Positions 1 through 8,385 are shown, counted from the stretch's first letter. The stretch is 64,000 bases of DNA from Pseudomonas argentinensis (GCF_001839655.2 NZ_CP056087.1:4650001-4714000); one strand, 5' to 3'. Numbers and translations: made by a program. The notes: generated from the sequence alone by a model not told the origin.

Positions 1-194
1 TGCAGGCAGGCGACGTGCTGGTGCTACCCGCCGGTACCGGGCACTGCAACCTTGGCAGTAGCGATGACTTCCTGGTGGTGGGCGGCTATCCAGTGGGGCA
101 GGAACCGGATCTCTGCCGCACTGCACCAACCGACGCGCAACAGCGCGGCATCGAACAGACGCCCTACCCTTCCACCGATCCCGTTCTCGGCTAG
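1..194 (+). CDS. Cupin-domain protein, 3' end only
   Basis: The window opens inside a reading frame (codons in phase with base 3) that ends at TAG 192-194. The visible 63 residues contain DVLVLPAGTGHCNLG and DDFLVVGGYP, the second beta-barrel motif and C-terminus of a YjlB-like cupin; the conserved His of AGTGHCN would be a metal or structural residue. Family members are small cytosolic proteins of mostly unknown function. The N-terminal part lies outside the window. The frame is clear; the function is inferred from the motif only. Confidence 0.7.
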   Translation, partial: QAGDVLVLPAGTGHCNLGSSDDFLVVGGYPVGQEPDLCRTAPTDAQQRGIEQTPYPSTDPVLG

Positions 195-279
195 CAGCCG
201 ATTTCGCGTTGCGCCAGGGCCGCTGGAGTGAGAAACAGCTAAGCGGTTGAAAGTCCGTAAATTTATTCTGCACCGGGGC

Positions 280-308
280 TTGACACACCCCCAGCAGATA
301 CGGAAAAT
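280..308 (+). promoter_or_regulatory. Probable promoter of tRNA-Met
   Basis: TTGACA at 280-285 is followed after 17 bp by GAAAAT at 303-308 and then a GC-rich GCGCGCC discriminator, 12 bp before the tRNA. The GC-rich discriminator is typical of stringently controlled stable-RNA promoters. The -10 match is imperfect. Confidence 0.5.
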
Positions 309-319
309 GCGCGCCACTC

Positions 320-396
320 GGCTACGTAGCTCAGCTGGTTAGAGCATAGCATTCATAATGCTGGGGTCCGGGGTTCAAGTCCCTGCGTAGCCACCA
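320..396 (+). tRNA. tRNA-Met (CAT), elongator type
   Basis: A 77-nt cloverleaf whose acceptor arms GGCTACG (320-326) and CGTAGCC (386-392) pair, followed by A and an encoded CCA. The anticodon CAT sits in the loop TTCATAA, and the T arm contains GGTTCAAGTCC. A7:T66-type pairing and no C1 mismatch fit elongator rather than initiator Met; a tRNA-Ile2 (CAT modified by TilS) is the main alternative. It may be the integration site of the neighbouring integrase remnant. Confidence 0.93.
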
Positions 397-404
397 AACA
401 AAAC

Positions 405-434
405 AAGGGTTTACCGAAAGGTAAGCCCTTTTTT
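405..434 (+). terminator. Rho-independent terminator after tRNA-Met
   Basis: AAGGGTTTACC / GGTAAGCCCTT stem (405-415 with 420-430), GAAA loop, then a run of T. It lies 9 nt after the tRNA CCA. Confidence 0.85.
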
Positions 435-479
435 GTTTGCGCCGGTGACTACAAAGTGACTACGGCGTGTCCACTACGA

Positions 480-899
480 TCAATCGACCCAAGGGTTTAT
501 GACGCTAACCCCCAGGTGATCGAAGTGCCGAACATTACGCGTAGCAACAGGCGCATCGTATAAAGCCGCAATGGCAGCGATCTGCGCATCGGCCATATCT
601 GCCACTCTTCCCTTCGCCTCACTGGCTGCAGCCAAACTGGCATAGCGAATCGCCGCATCGGTATCGAACGGCAGAATTCGTCCCGCAAAATCCTCATCAA
701 ACATCAGCTTCGCCAGATCGGCGAAAGCAGTCTTGCGCTTTCCATCCGGCAGTCGAGCGATGCCATAGAGGATTTCAGCCACGGTGATGGAGCTTATGTA
801 AAGCTGTCCTGCAGGCTGCTGGTCGACCCATGACAGAACCTCTACCGCTGGCTTCGCTTTCATCAGCTCCGAAAGCACGTTGGTATCAATCAGGATCAT
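480..899 (-). CDS. PIN-domain toxin (VapC/FitB family)
   Basis: 139 residues, full length for a VapC/FitB ribonuclease. The N-terminus MILIDTNVLSE carries the first PIN acid (D5); E42 in SSITVAEILYG and D104 in ADMADAQIAAIA are the other metal-binding acids. Family members are Mg2+-dependent endoribonucleases that cleave RNA such as tRNA and are held inactive by their cognate antitoxin. The start overlaps the antitoxin stop by 4 nt (896-899), so the two are translationally coupled. It sits between tRNA-Met and the truncated integrase, consistent with cargo of a former integrated element. Activity is inferred from motifs. Confidence 0.88.
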   Translation of the reverse strand: MILIDTNVLSELMKAKPAVEVLSWVDQQPAGQLYISSITVAEILYGIARLPDGKRKTAFADLAKLMFDEDFAGRILPFDTDAAIRYASLAAASEAKGRVADMADAQIAAIAALYDAPVATRNVRHFDHLGVSVINPWVD

Positions 900-1141
900 T
901 CGTCGAAGCTCGCAGCCCTGGCTTTAGTGTTTCGCTCAGGCACTTCAAGGTCAGCGCCACCCACTGCAGAAAAACGGGCATGGATGCGACTACCTAAGCC
1001 ACCTTTCTTATCTTGCTTGGTCAGCGCTTGGCGAATGATCAGTCTCGCCTCTTCTTCCATGGAACGCCCGTGGCTAGCGGCAACGACGCGCAGCATGGCC
1101 TTGAGGTCATCATCCAGATTTCGAATAGTGATAGTTGCCAT
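896..1141 (-). CDS. Ribbon-helix-helix antitoxin (FitA-like)
   Basis: 81 residues from ATG 1139-1141, chosen because GGAGGG lies just upstream; an in-frame GTG-type start 12 nt further upstream is less likely. The start MATITIRNLDDDLK is the DNA-binding strand and first helix of FitA/StbC-type antitoxins, and GRSMEEEARLIIRQAL is the second helical part. The C-terminal half would wrap the PIN toxin. It is the first gene of the pair and probably represses the operon through the upstream palindrome at 1184-1205. Confidence 0.86.
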   Translation of the reverse strand: MATITIRNLDDDLKAMLRVVAASHGRSMEEEARLIIRQALTKQDKKGGLGSRIHARFSAVGGADLEVPERNTKARAASFDE

Positions 1142-1183
1142 GAGACCCTCCAAATGAAATCAATGCAGTCATTGCTATCATAC

Positions 1184-1205
1184 GTGCATGCATGTGGACA
1201 TGCAC
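1184..1205. promoter_or_regulatory. Putative antitoxin operator (inverted repeat)
   Basis: GTGCATG (1184-1190) and CATGCAC (1199-1205) form an inverted repeat with an 8-bp centre about 45 bp upstream of the antitoxin start. This is the expected place and form for FitAB/VapBC autoregulation. Also just 3' of the integrase stop. Confidence 0.5.
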
Positions 1206-1211
1206 ACATGT

Positions 1212-2111
1212 TTACAGGCCAATGGCGTAGCTGCTCTGCTGCAGCGGCGACAGACGAAGGGCCGAGGACAGGTGATCAGGCGACAGGTGTGCATAGCGCA
1301 TGGTCATCGCAATGGACGAATGCCCCAGGATGCGCTGCAAGCTGAGAATATCCCCTCCCCCCATCATGTAATGGCTGGCGAACGTGTGCCGCAGAATGTG
1401 AGTTAGCTGCCCCGGTGTGTGGAAGCCGCAACGCTGGTACGCACTACGGAACGCAGCCCTGCAGGGCATGAATAGTCGGCCAGATCCTGGCATCGCAACC
1501 GATAGCGCAGCCTCCTCAACTTCCTTCGGTATCGGCACCGACCGGGACTGACGATTCTTTGTCCGGTGGAAGTGCGCCTTTCCGCCGAAGAGGCTAGCGC
1601 GGCTGAGGCTTTCGGCTTCATCCCAACGAGCACCAGTGGCCAAGCAGATCAGGGCGACCGGGTAGGTATGGTTGTTGGACGACTTGCGGCACTCATCGAG
1701 CAGCAGGCCGACTTGATCCAGGGTCAGAAACGTCAGCTCGGTCTGGTCGGTTTTGATCTGCCGGATCTTGGCCAGCGGGTTAACGCCATGCCATGCGCCG
1801 AGGCGGATCAGCTCAGAGAAAACAGCCGATAGGTAGCGCTGTTCATGGTTGACCGTGTGGGGCGAAACGTCCTTCAGACGAGACTGCCGATAGCGAGCCC
1901 AGGCGAGCGCATCGAACTGAGAGGCCAGAGGGTTACCGAGGCGTTCAACGACAGCCAGGGTGCGAGAGAGTCGGCCCTTCACGTCCTTCAGGCTGCTGCC
2001 GTGCAGTGAGTGCCATAGGGTCACCAGATCAGACAGGCGATCATCGATTGGCCTGCCGGTGTCCTGCAGTGAGGCGAAGTAATCCGACTCATAGCGCTGG
2101 GCTGCAGTCTA
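1212..2111 (-). pseudogene. Tyrosine integrase, 5'-truncated (P2/phiCTX-like)
   Basis: An open frame of about 300 codons stops on its upstream side at TAG near 2110; a GTG at 2022-2024 would give a 270-residue product. The catalytic set is present: Arg in ATGARWDEAE, HxxR in THILRHTF, His in LGHSS and Tyr in MRYAHL. Homology-like sequence continues upstream of the GTG (SDYFASLQDTGRPIDDRLSD) but is cut off without a start, so the N-terminal arm-binding part is lost. This looks like the remnant of a phage or island integrase near tRNA-Met. Whether a shortened protein is still made cannot be told. Confidence 0.75.
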
Positions 2112-2141
2112 GGCATACTCCCGAGTAGTTCGAGAGTCGGA

Positions 2142-2417
2142 CTAGATCACCAGAAACCCCGCCACGATCAGCGCGGCAACGGTCACCACGCCGAGAATAA
2201 GCAGTATGCGGCTGGTGCTGGTGTTTTCACGGCTGTCGATCAACTGCTGGGCTTGCAGCGGCAGGTAAGGCGGCGTGGTAGTCAGTTTGAGTGGGCGCTG
2301 GATGCGCAGGACATTGCCACCCTTGGGGCCGGGCTTGGCGCTGAAGTTGTCCCATGAGGCATTGTGGCCCCGCTGTCGGCGGCCTTCGCGCCACCACTCT
2401 CGGTCTTCCGGTCCCAT
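2142..2417 (-). CDS. Small C-terminally anchored membrane protein, unknown
   Basis: 91 residues from ATG 2415-2417, chosen because AGGAGG lies 9 nt upstream; longer in-frame starts (TTG at 2580-2582) lack such a site. The protein begins MGPEDREWWREGRR, has a basic, Pro/Gly-rich middle and ends with one hydrophobic segment (about residues 71-91). No family is recognised. It follows the truncated integrase on the same strand and may be cargo of the same element. Its flanks contain no partner gene. Confidence 0.6.
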   Translation of the reverse strand: MGPEDREWWREGRRQRGHNASWDNFSAKPGPKGGNVLRIQRPLKLTTTPPYLPLQAQQLIDSRENTSTSRILLILGVVTVAALIVAGFLVI

Positions 2418-2614
2418 GATCTCGCCCTCCTGGCTGGTGATGATCTGATCCATCAGAGCTGCATTGGCAGCTGCAAGTTCAGTGTACAGCCGTAAACCGA
2501 TTCCTGCCGGTCTGATATGCATGCCGTCAATCGGCTGGTATTCGGCCGTGGCGCTGGCACGCCGGCGGGCGCGGTTGCACAATCCGCTTTTCCTTGCGCA
2601 CTTGATTCTCTGCC

Positions 2615-5600
2615 GTGAATGCCCTCGCCTCCTCGTCTGCTCGTCGCCAGCCCTTGTGGGTGGTTCGCTGCTGCGCCTGGCTACTGGCGGGTTTGTTGGC
2701 CCTGCCGGTGCAGGCAGAACCGCTGGCGCAGCGCGAACACCATCGCTGGACCATGGCGGACGACGATGGCCCCAACCAGGTTGGTGCCCTGGCGCAAACC
2801 GGCGACGGTTATCTGTGGCTGGGCAGCGACAGCAACCTGCTGCGTTTCGACGGCTTCGGGTTCATGAACTACCAGCCAGGCGACGGCCAACCACTGGGTA
2901 CGGTGACCAGCCTGCTGGCGGTGGATGATGGCCTGTGGGTCGGCCTGCGGGCCGGTGGTGCCCGGCTGATCCAGGGGCGCACGACCCGCAGCTACCCACC
3001 CGGCCAGGGCCTGCCGGGCGGTGCGCTGTACGGGCTGGCTCGCGACCGCGACGGCACCCTCTGGGCGGCGGCCCATGAGGGGCTGGCCCGCTTCGACGGC
3101 GAGCGCTGGACCCCGGTCGGCGCCGACCAGGGCTTCAGTGCCAGGAGCGCACGGGCGGTGTTCGTCGACCGGGACGGGACGGCCTGGGCCGCCGGCAGCC
3201 ATCGCTTATATCAGCGCCCTGCCGGCGCCCAGCGTTTTACCGAAGTGGACGGCGCTATCGACTGGGCCAGCCAGATCGCCCAGGCCGCGGATGGCGCCAT
3301 CTGGATCGCCGAGCGCTACGTCAATCGCCTGCATCGGGTAATTCCCGGCACACGGCCACGCATGCAGACACAGACGGTGGACGCGCCCATCAACGGCCTG
3401 CTGTTCGACAAGGCAGGCGGACTCTGGACCAGCACGCCGGGCAATGGCCTGCGCCGCTACCGCCATGTCCGTATGCCGCTGGATCTCAGCCGCGCCGAGC
3501 GGGTGACCCGCACCGAGGGCCTGAGCGCCGATTATCTCTGGCCGCTGCTGGAGGATCGCGACGGCACGGTGTGGGCTGGCAGCAACGCCGGGCTCGACCG
3601 TTTCCGGCTGCGCGAACTGAGTCCTGCGCCACTGCCGGCCGGTACCCTGAATGCGGCGCTGGCGATGGCCACGGATGGGGCGCTGTGGGCCGCCAGTGGC
3701 AACCGCGGGCTGATGCGCCTGCAGGACGGAGAGCTGCAGCACTGGCCGATCGCCGAACCGGTGACCGCCCTGCTCGCCGACCGTGCCGCTGGCATCTGGG
3801 CCGGCGGGCCCCACGGCATCTGGCACGCCACGGCGGCGGGCGTTGCGCTGCTGGCCAGGTTGCCGGAGCAGGCAATGGCGGATGCGTCGGTACGGGCGCT
3901 GACCCTGGCCGATGACGGCAGCCTGTGGGTATCGATCAACGGGCTCGGGCTGTTCGTGCTACGCGGGGGGCAGTGGCAGGCGGCGGCCGGCGTCGGCGAA
4001 AAGCCAAGCCAGGTGATGCCGGTCAGCGCCAGCCGCGACGAGCAAGGCCGGCTGTGGTTCGGCTACCGCGACAACCTGCTGGTCAGTCGCCAGGGTGATC
4101 AATGGCGCCAGTGGGGCGAAGCGGATGGCCTGCAGATCGGCCATGTCACCGCGCAACTGCACCGCCACGGGGTTTCCTGGGTTGGCGGCCAGCACGGCCT
4201 GGCGCGCTTCGATGGCCAACGCTTCCAGATGCTGCCGCTGCCGGCCAACGGCCAGTTCGACAATATCTATGCGCTGCTGCCCGGCCGCGATGGCGACCTG
4301 TGGGTGCATGGCAAGGGTGGCATCCTGCAGTTGCCGGCACCTGAAGTGGCGCGCGCCCTGGCCGAGCCAGGTTATCGCCTGCGTTACCGCTCGGTGAGCC
4401 TGGACGGCAGCCTGGCCAACGACCCCTATCGGCTACTGCCGCTGCCCACCGGCGTGATGGGTTCGGACGGGCGGCTGTGGTTTTCCACCAGTGCCGGCGT
4501 GAGCCTGCTCGACCCGGCGCGCCAGCCTGCGCCAGCGCCGTTGCCGACGGTGGTAATCGAGAGCCTGCTGGTCGATGGCGTACCCCAGCCGCTGCCGACC
4601 ACATTGCAGCTGCCGGCAGGTAGCCGGCGCCTGGTCATCGACTATGCGGCGCTGAACCTGCGCGCGCCGCAGAGCCTGTCGTTCCGCTACCGCCTGCAGG
4701 GCTACGACCGCGACTGGATCGAAGCCGGGCGCCAGCGGCGGGCCACCTACACCGGCCTGCCAGCCGGCGATTACCGCTTCGAGGTGCAGGTATTCGATCA
4801 GAGCGATGGCGAACCGGCGGCGCCGACCATGCTGGCCTTCAGCGTGGCGCCGGCGTTTTATCTGCGCCCGCAGTTCTACCTGCCGCTCACCACGGCGCTG
4901 CTGTTCGTCCTGTGGTGGCTGCATCGCCGTGCCGTGCGCCGTGACCGGCAGCGCCTGCACCTGCAGTTGCAAGCCCAGCAGGGCGAGCGCGAGCGGATTG
5001 CCCGCGAGCTGCACGACACCCTGCTGCAAAGCCTGCAGGGGCTGATGCTGCGCTTCCAGGCGGCGGCCAATACCCTGGCCGCCGATCACCCGGCGCGCAC
5101 GGGACTTGAGCACGCCCTGGATCGCGCCGACCAGGTGATGCACGAAGGCCGCGAGCGGGTGCAGCACCTGCGCCAGCCAGATACCAGCGGCCTTGGGCTG
5201 GCGGCTGAGCTAAGCCAGTTCGTGCAGGGCCTGGACGATCCCGGTATTGGAATCGCCCTGCATGACACGGGCAACAAGCGCACGCTGCACGCCGCCGTGC
5301 AGGACGCGGCCTACCGCATCGCCACCGAAGCCATCGGCAATACCCTGCGCCATGCCAGCGCGCGGCAGATCACTCTGACCCTGGACTACGGCGTGCGCGA
5401 TTTGCGCGTATGCATCGAGGATGATGGCCAGGGCATTGCCGCCGACTACGCTACGGCTGAAGGCCGGCCCAAACGCTGGGGCGTGCGCGGCATGCACGAA
5501 CGCGCGGCGCAGGTCGGCGGCACCCTCACCGTACAAGCCCTGGCAAGCGGCGGCACTCGGGTGGAACTGCGGATCAAGGCGGCGCTGTCCTATGCCGACC

Positions 5601-5671
5601 AAGCCCGACAACCCTGGCGCCGCTGGCTCACGCGCCCACGACCGCCCACGACCGAGAGCGACGACGCATGA
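2615..5671 (+). CDS. Large periplasmic-sensing histidine kinase (reg_prop/YYY/HisKA_3)
   Basis: 1018 residues from GTG 2615. A signal peptide (WLLAGLLALPVQA) is followed by about 13 short beta-propeller blades of the two-component regulator propeller type (for example GDGYLWLGSD, RDGTLWAAAHEGLARFDG, DGTVWAGSNAGLDRF), a Y_Y_Y domain (LSFRYRLQGYDRDWIEAG), one membrane helix near residues 750-770, and a HisKA_3 domain with the phospho-accepting His about residue 800 in ARELHDTLLQSLQG. The HATPase_c part has DDGQGI and GVRGMHERA. It probably senses an extracytoplasmic ligand and phosphorylates the response regulator whose ATG overlaps its stop. The signal is unknown. Confidence 0.9.
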   Translation: MNALASSSARRQPLWVVRCCAWLLAGLLALPVQAEPLAQREHHRWTMADDDGPNQVGALAQTGDGYLWLGSDSNLLRFDGFGFMNYQPGDGQPLGTVTSLLAVDDGLWVGLRAGGARLIQGRTTRSYPPGQGLPGGALYGLARDRDGTLWAAAHEGLARFDGERWTPVGADQGFSARSARAVFVDRDGTAWAAGSHRLYQRPAGAQRFTEVDGAIDWASQIAQAADGAIWIAERYVNRLHRVIPGTRPRMQTQTVDAPINGLLFDKAGGLWTSTPGNGLRRYRHVRMPLDLSRAERVTRTEGLSADYLWPLLEDRDGTVWAGSNAGLDRFRLRELSPAPLPAGTLNAALAMATDGALWAASGNRGLMRLQDGELQHWPIAEPVTALLADRAAGIWAGGPHGIWHATAAGVALLARLPEQAMADASVRALTLADDGSLWVSINGLGLFVLRGGQWQAAAGVGEKPSQVMPVSASRDEQGRLWFGYRDNLLVSRQGDQWRQWGEADGLQIGHVTAQLHRHGVSWVGGQHGLARFDGQRFQMLPLPANGQFDNIYALLPGRDGDLWVHGKGGILQLPAPEVARALAEPGYRLRYRSVSLDGSLANDPYRLLPLPTGVMGSDGRLWFSTSAGVSLLDPARQPAPAPLPTVVIESLLVDGVPQPLPTTLQLPAGSRRLVIDYAALNLRAPQSLSFRYRLQGYDRDWIEAGRQRRATYTGLPAGDYRFEVQVFDQSDGEPAAPTMLAFSVAPAFYLRPQFYLPLTTALLFVLWWLHRRAVRRDRQRLHLQLQAQQGERERIARELHDTLLQSLQGLMLRFQAAANTLAADHPARTGLEHALDRADQVMHEGRERVQHLRQPDTSGLGLAAELSQFVQGLDDPGIGIALHDTGNKRTLHAAVQDAAYRIATEAIGNTLRHASARQITLTLDYGVRDLRVCIEDDGQGIAADYATAEGRPKRWGVRGMHERAAQVGGTLTVQALASGGTRVELRIKAALSYADQARQPWRRWLTRPRPPTTESDDA

Positions 5672-6300
5672 GTGACATACCGATCCGCCTGCTGGTGGTC
5701 GACGACCATCCCCTGCTGCGCGAAGGCATCGCCGCCGTGCTCGAAGCCCACCCGGACATCGAGCTGGTCGGTGAAGCCGCCGATGGCGAGCAGGCCGTGG
5801 CGCGTTTCGCCGAGTTGCGCCCGGACGTGACGCTGATGGATCTGCAGATGCCCGGCCTCAGCGGCACCGAGGCGATCCGCACGATTCGCGCGCAATTCGC
5901 CGATGCCTGCATCGCCGTGCTCACCACCTACAGCGGCGACGCCCGCGCCTTGCAGGCGGTGCAGGCCAGCGCCCGGGGCTACCTGCTCAAGAATATGCTG
6001 CGCAAGGAGCTGGTCACCGCCATCCATAGCCTGGCGGCGGGCAAACGCTACTTTCCGGACCCCATCGCCAGCGAGCTGCTCGCCGCCATCACCGAGGACG
6101 GCCTCACCCCGCGTGAAACCCTGGTGCTGGCACGCGCCGCCCAGGGCCTGGGCAACGGCGATATCGCCGCGCAGCTGGCGATCTCCGAAGACACCGTCAA
6201 AGGCCATATGCGCAGCATCATGACCAAGCTCAAGGCGCGCAACCGCACCCATGCGGTGAGCATCGCCCTGCAACGCGGCATCATCGACGGCTGGCAGTAG
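5668..6300 (+). CDS. NarL/FixJ-type response regulator
   Basis: 210 residues. The receiver domain has VDDHP at the start, the phospho-acceptor D58 in VTLMDLQMPG, and K107-region LLKNM. The C-terminal LuxR-type HTH contains LTPRETLVLARAAQGLGNGDIAAQLAISEDTVKGHMRSIMTKL. ATGA overlap with the kinase gene indicates coupled synthesis of a cognate pair. Targets are not evident; the downstream AraC gene on the same strand is a candidate. Confidence 0.93.
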   Translation: MSDIPIRLLVVDDHPLLREGIAAVLEAHPDIELVGEAADGEQAVARFAELRPDVTLMDLQMPGLSGTEAIRTIRAQFADACIAVLTTYSGDARALQAVQASARGYLLKNMLRKELVTAIHSLAAGKRYFPDPIASELLAAITEDGLTPRETLVLARAAQGLGNGDIAAQLAISEDTVKGHMRSIMTKLKARNRTHAVSIALQRGIIDGWQ

Positions 6301-6432
6301 CGCCCGGCCGAGCGTTATGGCGCCGGCTTGACCTTAATTAACATTACGCAACTCGCCGCCACCGCCCCGCTCTTCAACAATCCCTGCTGCCTCGCGACAC
6401 GATGTCGCCGGGGCGCCAGCAGGGATATCAGC

Positions 6433-6849
6433 ATGAAGGCCATCCAGGGTTCCGCACAGTCGCCAGCGTCGGCCGGCAAGCTCGCCGCCTGGCAGGAAGC
6501 GATCGCCAAGCAGTTGATGCTGACCAACCTGGATGCCGGCATATCGGTCGCCGAAGTGGCCGAGGCCTGTGCCCTGTCACGCAGCCACTTCACCCGCAAG
6601 TTCAAGCAAAGCACCCTCCTGTCGCCCCATGGGTGGCTGCGCCAGCAGCGAGTGGACAAGGCGATCGCGTTGCTACGCCATACGCCATTGTCCCTGACGC
6701 AGGTCGCCATGGAATGTGGCTTCTTCGACCAGGCGCATTTCTGCCGGGTGTTCGCCCGCAGCCAGGGCATGACGCCGCTGGCCTTCAAACGCCTGCATCA
6801 AGGCCCGCCGGTCGACTGCAGCGCCTCGCCTGCTAGCCGCTGCGCCTAG
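6433..6849 (+). CDS. AraC-family transcriptional regulator, HTH-only
   Basis: 138 residues from ATG 6433, preferred over an upstream in-frame start because AGGGA lies 8 nt before it. Almost the whole protein is the AraC/XylS double HTH: ISVAEVAEACALSRSHFTRKFK, then the linker helix, then LTQVAMECGFFDQAHFCRVFAR. There is no N-terminal effector domain, as in SoxS/MarA-like proteins, so control is likely by expression. It lies 132 bp after the response regulator, possibly in the same transcript. Its 3' end meets the minus-strand ATPase gene with a 4-nt overlap. Confidence 0.85.
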   Translation: MKAIQGSAQSPASAGKLAAWQEAIAKQLMLTNLDAGISVAEVAEACALSRSHFTRKFKQSTLLSPHGWLRQQRVDKAIALLRHTPLSLTQVAMECGFFDQAHFCRVFARSQGMTPLAFKRLHQGPPVDCSASPASRCA

Positions 6850-7646
6850 GCCAGCGCCGGCGTGTCCCACTCACCGAGGCTCGCCGCCTCCTGGGCCTTG
6901 TGCCGAGCGAAAGCGCGGGTGCCGCCGAGCATGTGGTAGTAGACCACCCCGCCATCACGGCGCAGGCCGATCAGCGACAACGCCACCAGACGCGCCACGG
7001 CGGCGCATCGCGCACTGTCACTGATTTTCAGCCCCGCCAGCGCCTGCTGCGCATCGGCCACCGTGAAGTACGCATCGCAGCATGCCAGGCCCTGCAGGCA
7101 GCGGCGCTCCTCGGCGCTGAGCAGTTGATAGCTCCACTCCAGCGAGGCCTGCAGGCTGGCATGCCGGGCCGGCGTGCTACGCCGCCCGAGCAGGCTCAGG
7201 TAACTGTGGTTGCCCAGTTGGGCCAGGATGCCATCGAGGCCCTGCACGTCGAGCTGGGCAGCGGCCAGCTCGATGGCCAGAGGCAGACCATCGAGCCGCC
7301 AGCACAGTTCGGCCACCCGCGGCACATCGCTTTCCAACAGACGAAAGTCCGCCTGACGGGCCCGCGCCCGGCGCACGAACAGCTTTACCGCCGGATAGCG
7401 CAGCGCTGCGGCCAAGCGCAGATGGCTGCCGAGCGGTGGCGCCTCCAGGGGCGCCAGCGGCTGCACGTATTCCTCGGCGGTGCGCAACGCCTCGCGGCTG
7501 GTGGCCAGGATGTGCAGCCGCGGTGCGGCCTGCAGCAGCGCCTCGCTGAGTGCGGCACAGGCATCGACCAGATGCTCGCAGTTATCCATCAGCACCAGCA
7601 TGTGCCGGTTGGCCAGGGTCACCTGCAGATGGGCCTGGGCACTCAC
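6846..7646 (-). CDS. NB-ARC/AAA ATPase part of a split winged-helix regulator
   Basis: 266 residues starting at GTG 7644-7646. It begins at the Walker B side of an NB-ARC-like NTPase (HMLVLMDNCEHLVDACAAL), followed by the sensor region HILATSREALR and GLPLAIELAAAQLDVQG. The Walker A motif is in the preceding frame, so this product alone could not bind ATP normally. In relatives the two parts are one protein of about 480 or 900 residues. The likely explanation is a frameshift near 7643-7646, real or a sequencing error; translational reinitiation at the GTGA overlap is the alternative. Confidence 0.7.
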   Translation of the reverse strand: MSAQAHLQVTLANRHMLVLMDNCEHLVDACAALSEALLQAAPRLHILATSREALRTAEEYVQPLAPLEAPPLGSHLRLAAALRYPAVKLFVRRARARQADFRLLESDVPRVAELCWRLDGLPLAIELAAAQLDVQGLDGILAQLGNHSYLSLLGRRSTPARHASLQASLEWSYQLLSAEERRCLQGLACCDAYFTVADAQQALAGLKISDSARCAAVARLVALSLIGLRRDGGVVYYHMLGGTRAFARHKAQEAASLGEWDTPALA

Positions 7647-8290
7647 GCCTTCGGCACCGCGATGCCTATCTCCGAGGCCAGAGTGGCGGCCAGTCGCGCC
7701 GGCTCGTCGAGCGTTGCCAGGTCGGCGAAGCGCACGCCATCGGCGAACTGGCCGAGCTGCTGCTGGGCCACGCGCAACGCCACGGTGGTCTTGCCGACCC
7801 CGCCGGGGCCGATCAGGGTGATATGCCGGCGCGTTGGCAGGCGGCGGGTCAGCTCGTCGATCAGCCGCTCGCGACCCTCGATGCGCACCGCCCGGCCCGG
7901 CAGGGTGGGCAGCTCGCTGGGCGCACGCGGCGCATCGTTCTCGGCCTGGCTGACCAGCTCGACATGGGCGACGAAGCTATATCCGCGCTGGCGCACGTTG
8001 GTGATGTAGTCCCGCGATTGCGGACATACACCGAGCACCCGGCGCAGGGCGGAGATGTGTACCCGCAGGTTGATCTCTTCGACGAAGGTTCTCGGCCACA
8101 CCCGGGCGATGATCGCCTCCTTGCTGACAATCTTGCCGGCGCTTTCCACCAGCACCAGCAGGATGTCCAGGGCGCGGGCGCCGATGGGCAGCGGCCGGTC
8201 GCCGTCGAGCAGCAGGCGACGCTGGGGGTGCAGCACGAAGCGGCCGAAACGCAGGGCGGTAGCACTGCCAGTGGGTTCGAGATCATGCAT
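7643..8290 (-). CDS. OmpR-type winged-helix regulator with Walker A (N-terminal half)
   Basis: 215 residues. Residues 12-110 are a winged-helix DNA-binding domain (RALDILLVLVESAGKIVSKE, then LRVHISALRRVLG and ITNVRQRGYSFV). A P-loop GPGGVGKTT follows at residues 161-169. The frame stops shortly after ASEIGIAVPKA, in the middle of the NTPase fold, and the rest continues in the overlapping frame that starts at 7646. Such proteins are one-component or signal-integrating transcription regulators of the BTAD/NB-ARC type. A probable Fur box sits about 80 bp upstream of the ATG. Confidence 0.78.
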   Translation of the reverse strand: MHDLEPTGSATALRFGRFVLHPQRRLLLDGDRPLPIGARALDILLVLVESAGKIVSKEAIIARVWPRTFVEEINLRVHISALRRVLGVCPQSRDYITNVRQRGYSFVAHVELVSQAENDAPRAPSELPTLPGRAVRIEGRERLIDELTRRLPTRRHITLIGPGGVGKTTVALRVAQQQLGQFADGVRFADLATLDEPARLAATLASEIGIAVPKA

Positions 8291-8370
8291 GACCTGTTCA
8301 GCATCCCGCCATGCCGGACGTCACCCATCGGGTCTCGGCTGCTCGGCGCTCTGCCGCTCCTGTTCTGATA

Positions 8371-8385
8371 AGAGAATCATTCTCT
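8371..8385. promoter_or_regulatory. Probable Fur box
   Basis: AGAGAATCATTCTCT is a perfect 7-1-7 palindrome, preceded by GATA, very close to Pseudomonas Fur sites (core GAGAATCATTCTC). It lies 81-95 bp upstream of the winged-helix ATPase gene on the minus strand. The gene on its other side (8502-9458) ends towards it, so only the former would be controlled. Confidence 0.6.
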
